A stretch of 64,000 nucleotides of DNA from Acorus gramineus (Eukaryota > Streptophyta > Magnoliopsida > Acorales > Acoraceae). The stretch spans positions 7,574,860 to 7,638,859 of the forward strand of contig CM060854.1 of NCBI GenBank assembly GCA_030737835.1, read 5' to 3'. Made by a program: the position numbers and the translations under genes. Shown one piece after another: positions 10,923 to 23,369 of the stretch; the first letter of the stretch is position 1, and each line of letters begins with the position of its first letter. The notes beneath the pieces are model-generated. The model did no database searches and was not told the DNA's origin. It saw only the letters and a list, made by a program, of their open reading frames with translations.

Positions 10923-13659
10923 CTGGAAACAATTCCACATTAATGCTTGTAGTAGAGGTACACAAATAATCAGGTGTCAAGTGCTGATAAATGCAGAGGT
11001 GATCTGTTAGACAGAATTTATTATGGATCAAACAAACATCTCCATTGTAAGGTAAAGATAATAAACACATAAACAAACAAAAACAGATGCAACAAGAGGA
11101 AGCTCAACAACTTTAAATGTTTATGCTAGAATGACTGGAGATGCAGATTCAATCTTTCAAAGATTGGATTAAGCCACAGACAAGAGGAATACTAAGCACA
11201 TAATATGCTGATATATCCCTTGGGACTGAATACCTGCCACAATCAAGCAACTGAAAATTAAAATCTGCAATTCATCAAATGAAGCTACTTTAGAGTTATT
11301 CATGCAAGTGCCAAGTAGAATGCCAAAATATTCACTATAATCATTTCATCTCTTCTTTTGGAGGGAAGAAGAGAAAATGAAATGGAATTCTTACCATAAC
11401 ATTTTCCCCTCGTCTTTTGGATGGGAGACTAGCAAATAAATGGTATACCTAATGAAGAATTTCCGGATAACCATGCATAACACTTATAGAGGGATCATAT
11501 AAGTCAGAATGTGTTAGCATCATCGAAAGGCATTGCAAATGCATGCCTAGATTGAGAAAAGAAAAGATTCCACCTCACTGCAAATGAAGAAACACAATGT
11601 TTTTCAGATCATATCTACTTTACATTACTGAACATAATGAAGGTCCAAATTCAACCATCATGATTTAACAGAGATTTCTTAATGCAAAAATAAAAATATT
11701 AACATAATATATATCATAGATTATATCATATTAAATAACGGACCTGAGAAAAGGGCTCAACTCTTGCTAACTTAATCCGACATTGTGTATCTAACCATAA
11801 TAGCAGCCACAGGTGATTGATTAGTTAATTACTCTCTTTGTGCCTTTTTTTTATTTTTCCTCAGATATTTCTAAGAGGCAGCCCTTAATGGTTCATCTAT
11901 TTTCACCAAACAGCACCACAACATCAATCATGGCAATCACTGGATGATGAACATCGAAAGGATTTTCTACATACAAAAAAAAAAAAGAGTACTACATATA
12001 GTGGAACAATTCAATATACCAAAAGAAGAAAGGAACAGGAACTTCAAGGTAACAGGTTCATTATGTGCAAAAGTGATTAAGAGGAAAAATAACATTTGTT
12101 GATCCTGAAAAAAGAAGCAGCATACATGTTCAAAGCGTTCAACAAAAAGGCTGTTACGATGCTAACATGCAATTCCAGTAAAGGCAGAACAAGACACCCC
12201 ATGTTAGGGAAGATGATATCATCCAACGAAAGGAAATAAGTTTGTAAAAATGTTTAAAAAGAAAGGTTTTTTTTTTTTTGACTAATAGGAACCCTACCAC
12301 CATGATTCATTAGAATCCATTGGGGTACAGTTTGATAATGAAATGGGTCTTACTAAGGCGTCCAAAATGATAAAAAGAAAGAGTAACGAGCTCATTTATT
12401 AATGTTAACAAGGAGTTCAAGAATGATAATCTCATTCTTATTCATTTAAAAGAGCATGGGAAGATATAAAAGTTTCCCTCTAAATGATTTCCAAATTTAG
12501 TTCTTTAATATCTACCAGGACTAACAGATGCAAGATCCCATTTGTGCACATGCGTAAAAATACGAATTACCGGCATTATTTACTCACAGTGCAGTAAATG
12601 TAGTTTATCCACTACTGCATGGATCCTGGCAACACCTGCAATCATATAATGAATAATAATTATTCTTTCCATCACAGGAAATCAAAATCCATATTTTTTT
12701 AAAATCACAACAAAATCAGAATTATATTTATTTCACAATAAAGGATAATAAAAACAGCATGGCTCAATTTTGCTTCACAATAAACATATAACACATAATG
12801 ATGGCAGATGAAATGCAACTCTTAATCCTAACTTACATCCATACACACAAATGTGCATGTTAACAGCAAGACAAATATAATATTCATCATTTCTCATCCT
12901 GATAAATCATTCTGCATCTATTTTTCTCCCATCCTTCCATCGTCATACACATAAAACTCTCTCATTAGTATTGTCAGCAGCCAACAATTGATCAAGGGGA
13001 CTCCAAAAAGTTCTAAAAATGGAAGATGCATAAACAGGATGACTGTCCTCATTTAAACTCTCTTCATATGGAATTGTCAAATTCTAACCTTATGTTAAGC
13101 CACTGGAGCATAAACAGGATGACTCTCATTAAATTCTCCACTTTCCTGTTTTGTTCTGGATGTTTACTAATTTAGTATGAACGCTTGAAGAACCAACTTT
13201 TCTCAAAAAAAAAAAAAGAAAGAAAGAAAAGAAAGAGAAACCCTCCAAACATGTTCACTCCTTTTTCAAGGGTTGAGATTAGAATTTTGTCCTACCATCC
13301 CTGTAGTCCTATCATGCATAGACATAAATACATAATTATATAATAACATAGACAAGATCTTCCGCACTATTCTTTAATGCATTGAAGAGCTTTAGCAGCA
13401 GGCTCTTCATAGTACTATAAATGTTATACCCCATAAAAAACCAGCTGTAGAGAGGAATTTATCGAGCAATTATTCAACATTTGTCCTTTCCTCCATGTTA
13501 TGTCAACTAACGAATATAAGTACTGTCCTCATTGGTTCATGTACTAGTACCAAACATCCACACAGGCATCATCCCACCGATCAAAAGAAAGTAAACCAGT
13601 TACAATGTTGTCCACGTTCCATATTCAAAATTTAACACAACTTTGGAAATACTATGCTG

Positions 13660-13765
13660 TCTTTCTTTTTCTTTTTACCTATATTGCAGATCGCCCATCT
13701 CCTTTGTACGAGGGGCATTTGTTCATTAGTGAATGATATAATGTCTAATCTTCCTAAAAAAAATT
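13660..13765 (+). mobile_element. LINE/SINE-type 3' tail
   Basis: The segment TTGTACGAGGGGCATTTGTT, then ATGATATAATG and an A-run at 13755, resembles the tail at 27200-27300 (TTGTACAAGGAGCATTTG, then TTGATATAATGCC). The two probably share a retroelement 3' end. Confidence 0.4.
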
Positions 13766-14129
13766 TGGAAACTAGTAATTATAACAAATTCAAAAGCTTG
13801 AAGCACCATTGCAAGAACAATGCCTGCTAAAATATATCGATTAACATAATAGCATTAAGTCTCTTTGATGCATAATGCTTCTTAAGGACTTCCCTAATTG
13901 GTTAGTCCTCTAAAGAAGAAGAAACTTGAAAAGAGGAAGAGAAAGGCTACACCAGAGAATTCTGTAACAACATAACTCGATATAAAGAGTATTGGAGTCA
14001 TCCAAGCATCCAAAAGAATTTACAAGCTCTGAGATGATGAAAGCAACTCTCCAGTTACAGGGCTCAAAGTCAGTTCAATTGCCATATGGAGGGTTCCAGA
14101 AATTGTTAGGCTATCACAACTGAAGTTTA

Positions 14130-14720
14130 TGTGAATCATGTCATCTCTAGTCGACAACATCCCCGCTGTTACAACCCATTATCTGACAATTTATATTCTC
14201 CTGTTTGCCTCTGCCATTGGGCAATTTCAACAGGCTCCATCAATACATCTCCTAACAACCGGTCCTAACAACTTATCCGACCTCCTTAACATCTGTGTAC
14301 ATAAATCTGGCATTCATGTGGCTCTTGCATTAGACAAAGCTCTCACCACCAAGTATATCCATGCTAAATGGGCGAAGGATGGAGATATCATTTGTGAGGT
14401 GTGCGAACAAAGTTTAGCTTTCAAATTTGGCAAAAGTTGGGTTGGCTTCACCTTGTGTGTTCGACAACATCGAAGGAATGTGACAGAGGTATCAAGCGAG
14501 AAGGAAAAGAAGGGACCAAGAGTTTAAAGCAAGATTTTGGGCCTCATCCCTCACACGATGTTTGGGATTTGGCATTCCCGGAATGAGTTAATCTGTGAAA
14601 GGAAACATCCGTACGTGGAAAATATATGGGTGACAATTGCAGCTTCTCTTCAGGCTTGGAGATAGGGAACTCCCATGCCTCCTTCCCTTTTACTACAGAA
14701 AACCACTTCCATTTTACGAG
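14130..14720 (+). mobile_element. LINE fragment (ORF2 C-terminal part)
   Basis: Near 14559-14660 one frame reads FGIWHSRNELICERKHPY, then VENIWVTIAASLQAW and a stop. This is the same C-terminal motif as in the LINE at the window start. The open frame 14138-14527 just upstream overlaps this area in another frame and is not a convincing host gene. The fragment is short and frame-shifted, and no catalytic domain is left. Confidence 0.55.
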
Positions 14721-16369
14721 ATTAACTCCCTGCCCCCCTCTTTCTAGTAATCACCCCTAAGGAATCTTCTACAAATGACCTCAATCTTTTCAAGGATGCC
14801 AGCCGGAAGATAAAATATGGAGAAAAATATAGGGGAAAACTTGTGAGCATAGCTTACAATAGAACAAGCCAATCACCCATGCTTAGCAACTTTCCTTTCC
14901 ACCACCGAGTTTTTTTTATCAAAGCGTGAAATGAGGGAAGCTCAATCTCTCTTTCTAAGCTCAATCTCTTTTTCTAAGAAAGTAAACAAGCTAAAATTCT
15001 AGGTGGAGGTTCCTTCCATGCAAAAGGGACTTAAAAAATTGTGTTCCTTAAAAAAGCATAATGCATGTGTCTACAATGTACACATTATAGTATTAACATG
15101 CAAAACTAGAGATAGTAAAATCAAGCACCCTTATAGTCGAAAATTACATAATCCGTTAATAGCAATAGATTTGCAACACGGGTCAAGAAAAAAACCTAAG
15201 AGTTCATTAATCCATATACAAGAAAGCTCCTCTTAATCTTAATGAATGAATAGAGCATAAAGAGATATTTATCAAAAATTTCCAAAATCTATGTCTTTAG
15301 TATCTTCTATGTATGCCAAATGCTGTGCCTAATTTTGAGTTGCACATGAAATGTATATTTAGTATCTGTTTCACAATCCAATAATCATGCAATATCCACA
15401 ACCACGTCCTCATGCCAATTCCTCTAGAGCCCTACAACACAAGAATCTGACAAGGCCAACATTTATTTTTGATGAATGATAAACATCAGGATTTAGTTAC
15501 GGAGGCAGACATATTTAAGAAATGACAGAAGGAGAAACATTGATAAATGAAAAAAACATCCCACAAAGGAAGAAACATAAACAAGAATAAAATACACCCT
15601 CAAATTGACAATAAAGACACAACCCAAAACTGGTTTCTGCATACAGATCCAATCTAATAAAAAACGTTACAAAAGCCAAAGCAGTGTTATATCTTTTCTC
15701 TGATCATTTAATCACCAAATATCCTAGGATGTCTCTACCTAACAAGTCTCGAAAATTTCCTGCTGCATTCATCATTTAACCTCTCTTCTTATTAGAATTT
15801 TAAATGTGTGTCAAAGCACTACTAGAGCTGCCAAATTACTAATATTTTACGCTCATAAATGCGAGAGGATAGGGGGAGAACATATATAGGTCAGTTGAAT
15901 ATATAAATACCAAAAACAATTCAAACAAAGATCTTGCATTCAAAATACCTCCACATTCTTGTAAGCCAAGCTGCCTATCCCTAGGGACATAACATGATGG
16001 GGTGTCCTCTTTACATACATGGGCATTGCTCATGATAATCACTGTTTAATAGTATGTGAACATGATTGAGACAGAAGTATTCAGTGCTTTCTAATAAGAA
16101 GGAAGCTCAACCCTACATAAGGAAGCCCGTGTATTCACACAACTTGCCTTGCATTATTGCAAGATAAAATCTCCATTGCTCATATCAGAAGCAAGCAAAG
16201 GTGGGAAACAAATCACAACAGATGATGGCCCATTTTTAAACACTCATGATTTGGAAAAAGGTTCAGAGCAAAAGCAGGATTGAGCTTCAGGGGTAAAATG
16301 CCAAAGCAAGACAATCAGGGATATGACAGTTTCTTGCACATACTCTCCTAATATATTGCTCCTTGCTTT

Positions 16370-17720
16370 GTTAATAGTCCTGATTGAAATGTTTATCCTA
16401 CTGTCCCTCATCATCATGCACACACACAAACACACAATATCATAATGTCCCTTGATCGCAAGATCTTCCACACCCTTTCTTTCATCCATCGAGAGGTGTT
16501 AGCAGCAAGCCTTCATATTACTATTGTCTTGATTATGAGAGTACAGTCATAAAGAAGAATTAGTTAACATGAATTCAACATCTATTCCTTCATCTGTCTT
16601 GACCAGTGTGATGAATCTAAATAGTACTCAAATGTTTATCTATTAGTACCGACAACAAGTTGGCATCCATATTGATGATCAAAACTCAAAAGAAAGGCAC
16701 TAGAATAATACAAATGTTGTTCGCATGGTTATTCAAAATTTAACCTAGATTTGCATAATCAATAAAGAGTTAAATTCTTGAAGCGTCCACTGAAAGAATA
16801 ATGGATGTTGAAATGTCTCGATGAACAAGGATTACATAACTCAACTACATTGACCTTACTACAACTTACAAGACAAAATTCAGTTCAAGAGAATAGCCAG
16901 AATTAAATATTAAGAAGTCCCAAAAGATTTAGTGCATGCTAAAACCCATATATAGAGAAATTTGGAATACCAAAAACGGGTTAAAAATCAGGAGTTCTAG
17001 ATAGAGCCATATAGATTCCTTCCATGCATAAGGGGCTAAAAAAAACATAATTTTTTGTTCCTTAAAAAAGCAGATGTGTTCAACAAAAAATATTTTACAG
17101 TGCCATGAAATTCCAAAAATGGTGGAACATTCCGAATATTACAAAATTATGCGATCCATTAAAAGCAACAATTTTGCAACATGAACCAAGAAAAAAAAAA
17201 TTGGGAGCTTCATTTATCTGTGCTTCAAGAATGCTCCTTTTAATTCTTACTCATCGAATAGAGTATAAGCAGACATTTATAACACGATTTTCAATTTTAT
17301 TTCTTTAATTCCTTTGACATATAACAAATTCAAGACTTCAATTTGAGCACCCACATAGAATGTGCATATTTAGTATCTAATTCACAGTCAAACAACCACA
17401 CATTGTCCACTACCGTACGTCCACGTGCCATTTCCGACAAAACCGTACAACACTGCAATCTAACAACGCTCCAACACTTAATTTTTCCATCAGAAGAACC
17501 AAAATATAGATACCAAACATCAGAATTTACTAAAAAAAGTCACACACATTAAAGCAACAACAGTAGCAAAGGCATTGATCAATCAAAGAAACCCTCCCAC
17601 AAAGGTAAAAACATAAGCCCATATAAAACACATAGAATCGACAATAAAGAAACAGTCAAAAACTGGTTTTTTTGACATGAAGATCCGATCTAACACATAC
17701 AAAACAACACAAAACTTCAT
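16370..17720. repeat. Segmental duplication, copy B
   Basis: This is the counterpart of copy A (13290-15760) in the same orientation, without the LINE-bearing insert. It ends about 180 bases before the noncoding exon at 17898-18050, so the duplicated unit lies inside the presumed 5' intron. Confidence 0.65.
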
Positions 17721-17897
17721 TATAACAACAAAACAACCAACCTTTTATGGAATGGCTAATCAACTCATATAAAAAAAACCATCCCCACAGAATCCAAAAC
17801 AACAGAAACAGTCAATATAAAGTATAAACCAATATAATCGAACACAAAAGCTTCAACCGATCAGATTATGAACACAAACCCAATGAGAAACGCATAC

Positions 17898-18091
17898 CTC
17901 CACAACAAAAGCTCTCTCCTTTACATGATTTCCCATTTGTTTGTCTTAAAAAAATGGATTTAAAAATATAAAAAAAAACTAGTGTTCTTTACAAAGAGGG
18001 GTTTTTGAAGAAAGAGAAGATGAAGAGAACAGACCCGAATTGCTCGAAGAAACTGAACGCATGAGAATCCACATTTATATAGCTTTATATA
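17898..18091 (-). promoter_or_regulatory. Minus-strand TATA box and noncoding first exon
   Basis: On the minus strand TATATAAAG (18083-18091) and TATATAAAT (18073-18081) precede a stretch ending in a strong donor, GTGGAG|gtatgcg, at 17898/17897. Transcription would start near 18050. No ORF follows in this exon, so it fits a 5' UTR exon. The next minus-strand coding sequence is the RING gene, which makes it the likely target, with about 7 kb of leader intron. It could instead serve an unrecognised noncoding transcript. Confidence 0.45.
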
Positions 18092-18225
18092 CAATATTAT
18101 TTTAATTTAATTTTTTATCAATATATATTGGGTTTCCTCACTTTCTTAGTTTACACATTCTGAAAATAAAATATACAAAAAAAACAAGAAGCTCACACCA
18201 TTTAAAGTAGAAGAAAATGAAAGGG

Positions 18226-18932
18226 TAACATGCACTTTGATCCCTCGAATTTTCAAAACCTACCAAACACCCCTTATATATTAAAAATGGGATTTTTATT
18301 TTTAAGTCCCCATAAACCATAGGATTTAGTGATCGATCCCTCAATTCTTTATATTTTGGTTTTAATCCTCAGATTTAAAAGATATGTTTCTTTTTAGTCT
18401 CTGGGAGGGACCTATCCCTAAAGTATTCGATTTTGTTTTTTAGTTCATGGGAGGGATTAAAAAAGAACATATCATTTAAATCTGTGGACTAAAATCAAAG
18501 TACAAAGAATTGATGAATCGATCACTAAATATGTATGTTTACAGGGACTGAAAATTAAAAAATCCATTAAAAATATATACTTACACCTCATACTAAAAAA
18601 ATCATATGGTAATATGAAAAAAAAAATAGCATGAAAAATACCATTCTTTGAAGTGTGTTGATGATTTATATTAATTAAGAAATATGGGTGGCTAATTTGA
18701 GATGTAAGAATATTTTTAATTACTTCTACTATATAAAAAATAAGTATAAAATATCATTTTGAGTGATAAAATGATATTTTATGTTACCAATTTTAATGAG
18801 AAGTATATAATAGGAGGTATAAGTGTATATTTTAAAATTACAATAAGGGCTGTAAGTACACATTTTTAAAATATAAGGGGTGTTCTTGCAAGTTTTATAA
18901 ACTTCAGGGGTGTAGATACATTTTAACCAAAA
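18226..18932. mobile_element. Foldback element with two nested inverted repeats
   Basis: Outer ends: about 18226-18282 is an inverted copy of about 18870-18932 (shared AACACCCCTTATAT). Inside, about 18285-18425 is an inverted copy of about 18430-18570 (shared TTTAGTGATCGAT, ATTTAAA.GATATGT, GGGAGGGA). The inner arms nearly meet, so this part would fold into a long hairpin. No coding sequence is seen. Type is unknown. Confidence 0.6.
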
Positions 18933-19299
18933 TATTATATATATAAATATAATTATTATATATATAAATATTAACCGAAAACGGGACACACAAGACAAAA
19001 ACGTGCCACGTGTCCATTTTCATGTCGTTTTGAGCGGCGATAGTCCGAGTGTGGACCAGCATTGACCACCAACATTTTAGTTATTCTGTGGTAATGACGG
19101 CTCATCGCCTTATCCTGCTCGTCTACCTGGGGCGAGTATAATGAATTCACATGTAACATGTGATCGAATTGTTCTTAAAAAAATCTGTTCCGCCATATCA
19201 TATGACCTGAAAAAGGGAATAGATACTGGGTTTGTTAATTGGGGGAAGGGAATCACTGACAGATTATATCATAACTACTATTAAAGGCACACCAAAATT

Positions 19300-19322
19300 A
19301 AATAAATAAATAAATAAATAAA
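19300..19322. repeat. (AAAT)n microsatellite
   Basis: About five uninterrupted AAAT/AATA units in AT-rich DNA. Nothing else is seen between 18933 and 19776. Confidence 0.7.
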
Positions 19323-19776
19323 ACCTATTAAAGGGTTTTCCTTTTTTTTTATTTTTGGAGAAGAAATCTTTGAGTGATTGAGTTCCCATTAAAAGTGTGG
19401 GAGGCAGGATTAGGAAAGAAATTAGATAAGGACTGCACAGATTTTCATTGAATTCCATCAATATCTCTGTGTGCTTTTTTTATTTTTTACCCCCGTGTCT
19501 CCCTGTCACAAGTTTTGAAAAAAAGGTTGATGATATAATCCATTCCTCTTGAATTTTCGTTTATAATGGTCACATCATTAATGCACTATATAAAATCATA
19601 TATTGTATTATATTATAAAAGTAAAATAATATATATATCATTTCATTTCATATGAGTGTGTATTTTATTTTTTTATAAAAGAATACATTTCATTGGTGAA
19701 GTGTTTACCTTAAAAAATTCAAAACAATGAAACTTATGGTACGTTTGGATGTATTATTGAAACATTGAGATTCTTA

Positions 19777-20160
19777 AGCCCTGTTTGGATATGAGTTTAG
19801 GTATATTCTACGTTTCAAAATCTAAAAAAATTTAAATTGAGATCCAAATTATTTAGCTTTTTAAACACATTCTTCCTTTTTTAGGTCAAATGCGGTTGAA
19901 AATCTAATAAAACAACGCATTTCAAAAGCTGAGTTTGAAACAACAAGATTTAAGAATTTTAGCATTTTAACCTCACGTCCAACTGTTGCTTTAGAATCTT
20001 GCGTTTTAAACTCAATTTTTGAATATTGTTGCTTCATTAGCCTAAAAAGGGAAGATTTAATTGAAAATTTTAAATGCTGAAAATGTGTTTGGATTTGCGT
20101 TTGAGAATTTTTAATTTTTCAAACGCAAAATCTACCCAAACACAATTCCAAACAAGGCAT
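19777..20160. mobile_element. Tourist-like MITE, long copy
   Basis: The ends are inverted repeats (GCCCTGTTTGGATATGAGTT at left; GCCTTGTTTGGAATTGTGTT on the other strand at right), extending for about 55 bases. The right part, with AAATGCTGAAAATGTGTTTGG and GCGTTTGA blocks, is shared with the shorter element at 61093-61236. There is no coding capacity. The terminal GTTTGG type fits PIF/Harbinger Tourist elements. The target duplication is unclear in this copy. Confidence 0.65.
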
Positions 20161-21334
20161 ATTTGTTGTCGATGTTAGTCAGAAAAAAAACGAGTTCAAT
20201 AAGAGTCATAATAATGTAACGGTTCATTATTTCTTAAGTATGAATAAATAAAAAGATGGAGAACATTGAGAGCTCTTTTGCAATGCTTGTTCACTCTTTC
20301 AATCACTTTCATTTAAAATCAGTGGCCGACCTAGGATTTTTGTTCAATAGAGACTTGATAGAGTCGCTTGATATACAAAACAAAACTCTATAAATATGTA
20401 TTGTTTAATTGATATTAGTTAAATGCACGTACTAAGCACATGGTACAATATTACTTGTTATATATATAAATAAAATAACAACATGATGTAAAAACTTAAT
20501 TATTATTAAATAAAGTAATAGATGCACGTTCTATGTACTTCTAGCAAGAATAGTATGCATAAAAAACATTTTTTCATATAATTTCTATATTAAAAAGAAT
20601 AAATACATTGAAAATGTTTTGTTTTATTTTTAAAAGATCCAATTTAGACCTATAATTGAGGATTCATTAAAAACAAAACTTAGAATTAATTTTGTAATAT
20701 AAAACGAAATAAACATCATTGTTAGATCAAATTGCCGTGGTATATAGAAGGGAAGATCTACAAATATTTATTATGGAATATATAAAAATATATTTTTATA
20801 AAATAATAAATTTCATAAAATAAAAAAAAAATCATAATCCATGAACCCTAACATATGAACTAACTCAAGAAAAATAAATCTAATTTTTTTTCTTTTATCT
20901 TAATTTAAAAATAATGTAACAGATTATAGAATTTTATATTTAATTACCATATTTAATTTTGAATTATTCAAATTTTAATATATTGATATGGTTGACTTAA
21001 ATCTGATTTTGAAATCTTAAAATATATTTATGATTTTATCTAAATCTGATTTAAATATATAGGATATTTAAGTAATTACTAAATTTATGAGAGGATAAAA
21101 AAAATGAAAAAAATGGGTCACTTTCCCTTTAGTAAGTAAGTAATAAAAACAGTTAATTTTCAAAAAAAAAAAAATTCAAAAATCTATTTGATAATCCACA
21201 AAATTGAAAGATTAATTTGTTATACCCAACTAGTGTTATTGAACATCCATATAATCATCTTGCAAATACAAAATGAAGAATATGGGAACCCAAACACAAT
21301 TAAAAAATGTTAATATAAAGAAATTCATATTTTC
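20161..21334. other. AT-rich stretch, possible old repeat
   Basis: No gene. The segment near 20323 (GTGGCCGACCTAGGATTTTT) resembles a phrase I know from plant transposon-derived DNA, but I can set no ends and see no coding sequence. Confidence 0.25.
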
Positions 21335-21882
21335 ACGGGCAAAATTTCAAATAACCCCCTATAAACTTCTTGAAATCCATAAAACCTACTGACATTTTTT
21401 AAAGTCCATGTAATAACCCCCAGAAAATGCTATGTAAATCCAAATAATCCCATGAATTAAACTTCTCTTGACATATGAGGAATATTCAATAATCCATTTG
21501 ATTAACCCTGACCAAGAACACATTATACCAAAAAAAAAACCCTACAAGTTGAATAAAATGTTGAAAATCTATGTAAATGATGATTTTACCCCTCCGGATA
21601 AATTATAAAACCCTCTCGAAGGGATAAATCGTCATTTACAGATGAATTTTTACATTTTTAATACATTATGGGTTTTTTTTTAATATACTATGTTTCAGCT
21701 AGGATTAACTAAACAGAATATTTGAAAAGTAATCCAAAGTTATCATAAAAAATTTAACTCAGAGGATAATTTGAATTTGCCTAGGTGTTTTCAAGGGGTT
21801 TCATGGATTTCAAAAAAAGACAAGGGTTTGCATGAATTTTAGGAAGTTTACAGGGGGTTATATGCATATTTCCCTATTTTCG
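21335..21882. mobile_element. Foldback element, 'ATAACCCCCT' family, full copy
   Basis: The left end (AAATAACCCCCTATAAACTT) is the inverse of the right end (AAGTTTACAGGGGGTTATAT). A second pair lies inside (CCTCCGGATAAATTATAAAA region against CGAAGGGATAAATCGTCATT). The middle shares GGATTAACTAAACAGAATAT with the partial copy at 25880-26130. Further relatives are at 48895-49256 and 53905-54035. It is non-coding. Confidence 0.65.
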
Positions 21883-22099
21883 AAGGTTGCTACCAAGATG
21901 TCTAGGTTCGAGTCTCAACATATAACTACCAATAAAAATATTTTCAAAGATACTGAAAGAGGAACAACTCATACCAGATTTTCAGAACTTTTGTTATGAT
22001 AAATAAAACTACCTTTGTTATTTTATTCAACTTATGAAAGAGTGTTTTCCTAGGCATCTGTACGTTTAAACCTCTATGATCTTAATATGTATATATATA

Positions 22100-22390
22100 A
22101 CTTCTAACTTCATTATATCATTTTTTTAATATTATTATATATGTCATAATACCTTGTATCTTATTGCATATTATTAATCTATAAGATTATTTTCTTAATA
22201 TTGATTTATTGTTACACTCCAAAGACAATCACTCCTAGGTGTTAGGACCGTCAATATATTACTGCTAACTTCATTGTATCATTTTTTTTAATATTGTTAC
22301 ATAATATGTCACATACCTTGTACCTTATATCTATATGATTATTTTCTTAATATTGATTTATTGTTACACTCCAAAGACAATCGCTCTTAT
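22100..22390. repeat. Two-copy tandem duplication, period about 155-161 bp
   Basis: Units at about 22102-22233 and 22263-22388 share TAACTTCATTRTATCATTTT, ACCTTGTA.CTTAT and TTGTTACACTCCAAAGACAA. A link phrase after unit 1 (TAGGTGTTAGGACCGTCAA) recurs at about 22688, after the next element. This suggests a third unit end split off by that insertion. Confidence 0.7.
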
Positions 22391-22399
22391 TCATATTGT

Positions 22400-22692
22400 C
22401 CTAATTTTAAGGTTTTGAGTGCAAGTTGTCCTAATTTTAAGGGATAAAAAAGTCTATCAATTTTATTCATACTTATATTTATCAAAATTGGGATAAAAAC
22501 GGGAGGATAAATGTTATTCCAGTCGTTAAGTGGAACAAAATATTCCCATTTTTATTTTAAATTTGGGATAACTATCCGCAGTTTATCCCGATTATTTTTT
22601 ATACCAAATAAGGATAAACTGTCATCCCATTCACTTATCTCCATAATTATTGTTATCCCACCACTTATCCCCTTGCCAAACCAGCACTTAGG
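22400..22692 (+). mobile_element. MITE, 'TTGGCAAGGG' family, copy 1
   Basis: It matches 26788-27090 in the same orientation over about 270 bases (shared GGATAAATGTTATT, TTAAGTGGAACAAAA, TATCCCGATTATTTTT/TATTCCGATTATTTTT, CCCTTGCCAAA). The left end is altered here. It is non-coding. Confidence 0.65.
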
Positions 22693-22844
22693 TGTGAGGA
22701 CCATCAAAGTGATCAAACTTACTCCGATGGAGTAAAAAAAAAAGAAGAGGTGTCAACTGTAAACGGATCTGCACGTCATTTTCCAATGCTCAAATACATC
22801 CCTTTCCATCACAAAACTCTGAACCCCCCATATGGGGTGTGACA

Positions 22845-23290
22845 TTAGGTTATTCGCTTCTGATAGCTATACTGGAATAAATAACAATCCAGGCTGAATA
22901 AGCAATTTTTTGTTTGGTTGTCTTTTTTGTTATTCTCATTGGGAAACGTAAAAATGACTTTTTTGTTGTTTAGTTCACATTGGATAAAGTAATGATAAAT
23001 GGTTGATAAGGGATGAATAAGAGTTTATGATTTTTTAAATGACAATTATACCCCCTGAGAATAGTGTGAGAGATATATGATTGATTTGATAGATGTGACA
23101 GTTTTTGGAATCTGTGTGAGTCTGTTAGGTGAGATAAATTTTTTAAAATGACAGAGAAGAGTATTTTTATCCATTGACATAGATAAGCCTTGATAATCAA
23201 TTCCACAATTTCCTTATAATAGTTATCAGGGCTTATTCTAACTTATTCAGACATAACTATCGGGATTTATTATATCAAAACAAACAATTT
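22845..23290 (+). mobile_element. MITE, 'TTATGATTTTTTAAATGA' subfamily, copy 1
   Basis: It is nearly the reverse complement of 28485-28870 over about 350 bases. Shared blocks are TTTATGATTTTTTAAATGA, TTGATAGATGTGACAGTTTT and TATTGACATAGATAA-like text. The ends carry inverted GATAATC/AATAAGC phrases. Its left portion (AAACGTAA...TTGTTGTTTAG) also resembles the 24282 and 54285 elements, so the two subfamilies are related. It is non-coding. Confidence 0.65.
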
Positions 23291-23369
23291 TTTTTTACTA
23301 TTCTCATCTATTCTCCATTATTATTGCCTCATGTTCCATGCCATTCGGGGGGTTCAAGAATAGATACTA

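Larger units (their letters stand above)
13290..15760. repeat. Segmental duplication, copy A (interrupted)
   Basis: Blocks of copy A recur in the same order and orientation in copy B (16370-17720). About 13340-13660 matches about 16445-16745 (shared AAGATCTTCC, TTAGCAGCA, TCAAAAGAAAG, TATTCAAAATTTAAC). About 15010-15500 matches about 17020-17530 (shared TTCCTTCCATGCA, GTTCCTTAAAAAAGCA, TATTTAGTATCT). Divergence is considerable, so the duplication is old. Between the blocks copy A holds about 1.1 kb extra (about 13880-14980), including LINE sequence, which was probably gained after the duplication. Confidence 0.65.
10926..17897. other. Gene-free DNA, probably 5' UTR intron(s) of the RING gene
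   Basis: About 7 kb without a recognisable host gene. From 10926 to about 13290 I see only AT-rich DNA with poly(A/T) runs. After that come a duplicated segment and LINE sequence, listed separately. The longest open frame (14138-14527, plus) looks like LINE debris. Confidence 0.4.

Noticed and set aside
14138-14527. 129-codon plus-strand frame
   Set aside because: No recognisable domain, and it lies beside LINE C-terminal coding sequence in another frame. It is most likely transposon debris.
21900-21925. GGTTCGAGTC phrase resembling a tRNA B box (also 25828 and 38443)
   Set aside because: No cloverleaf or A box at the right distance at any of the three sites.
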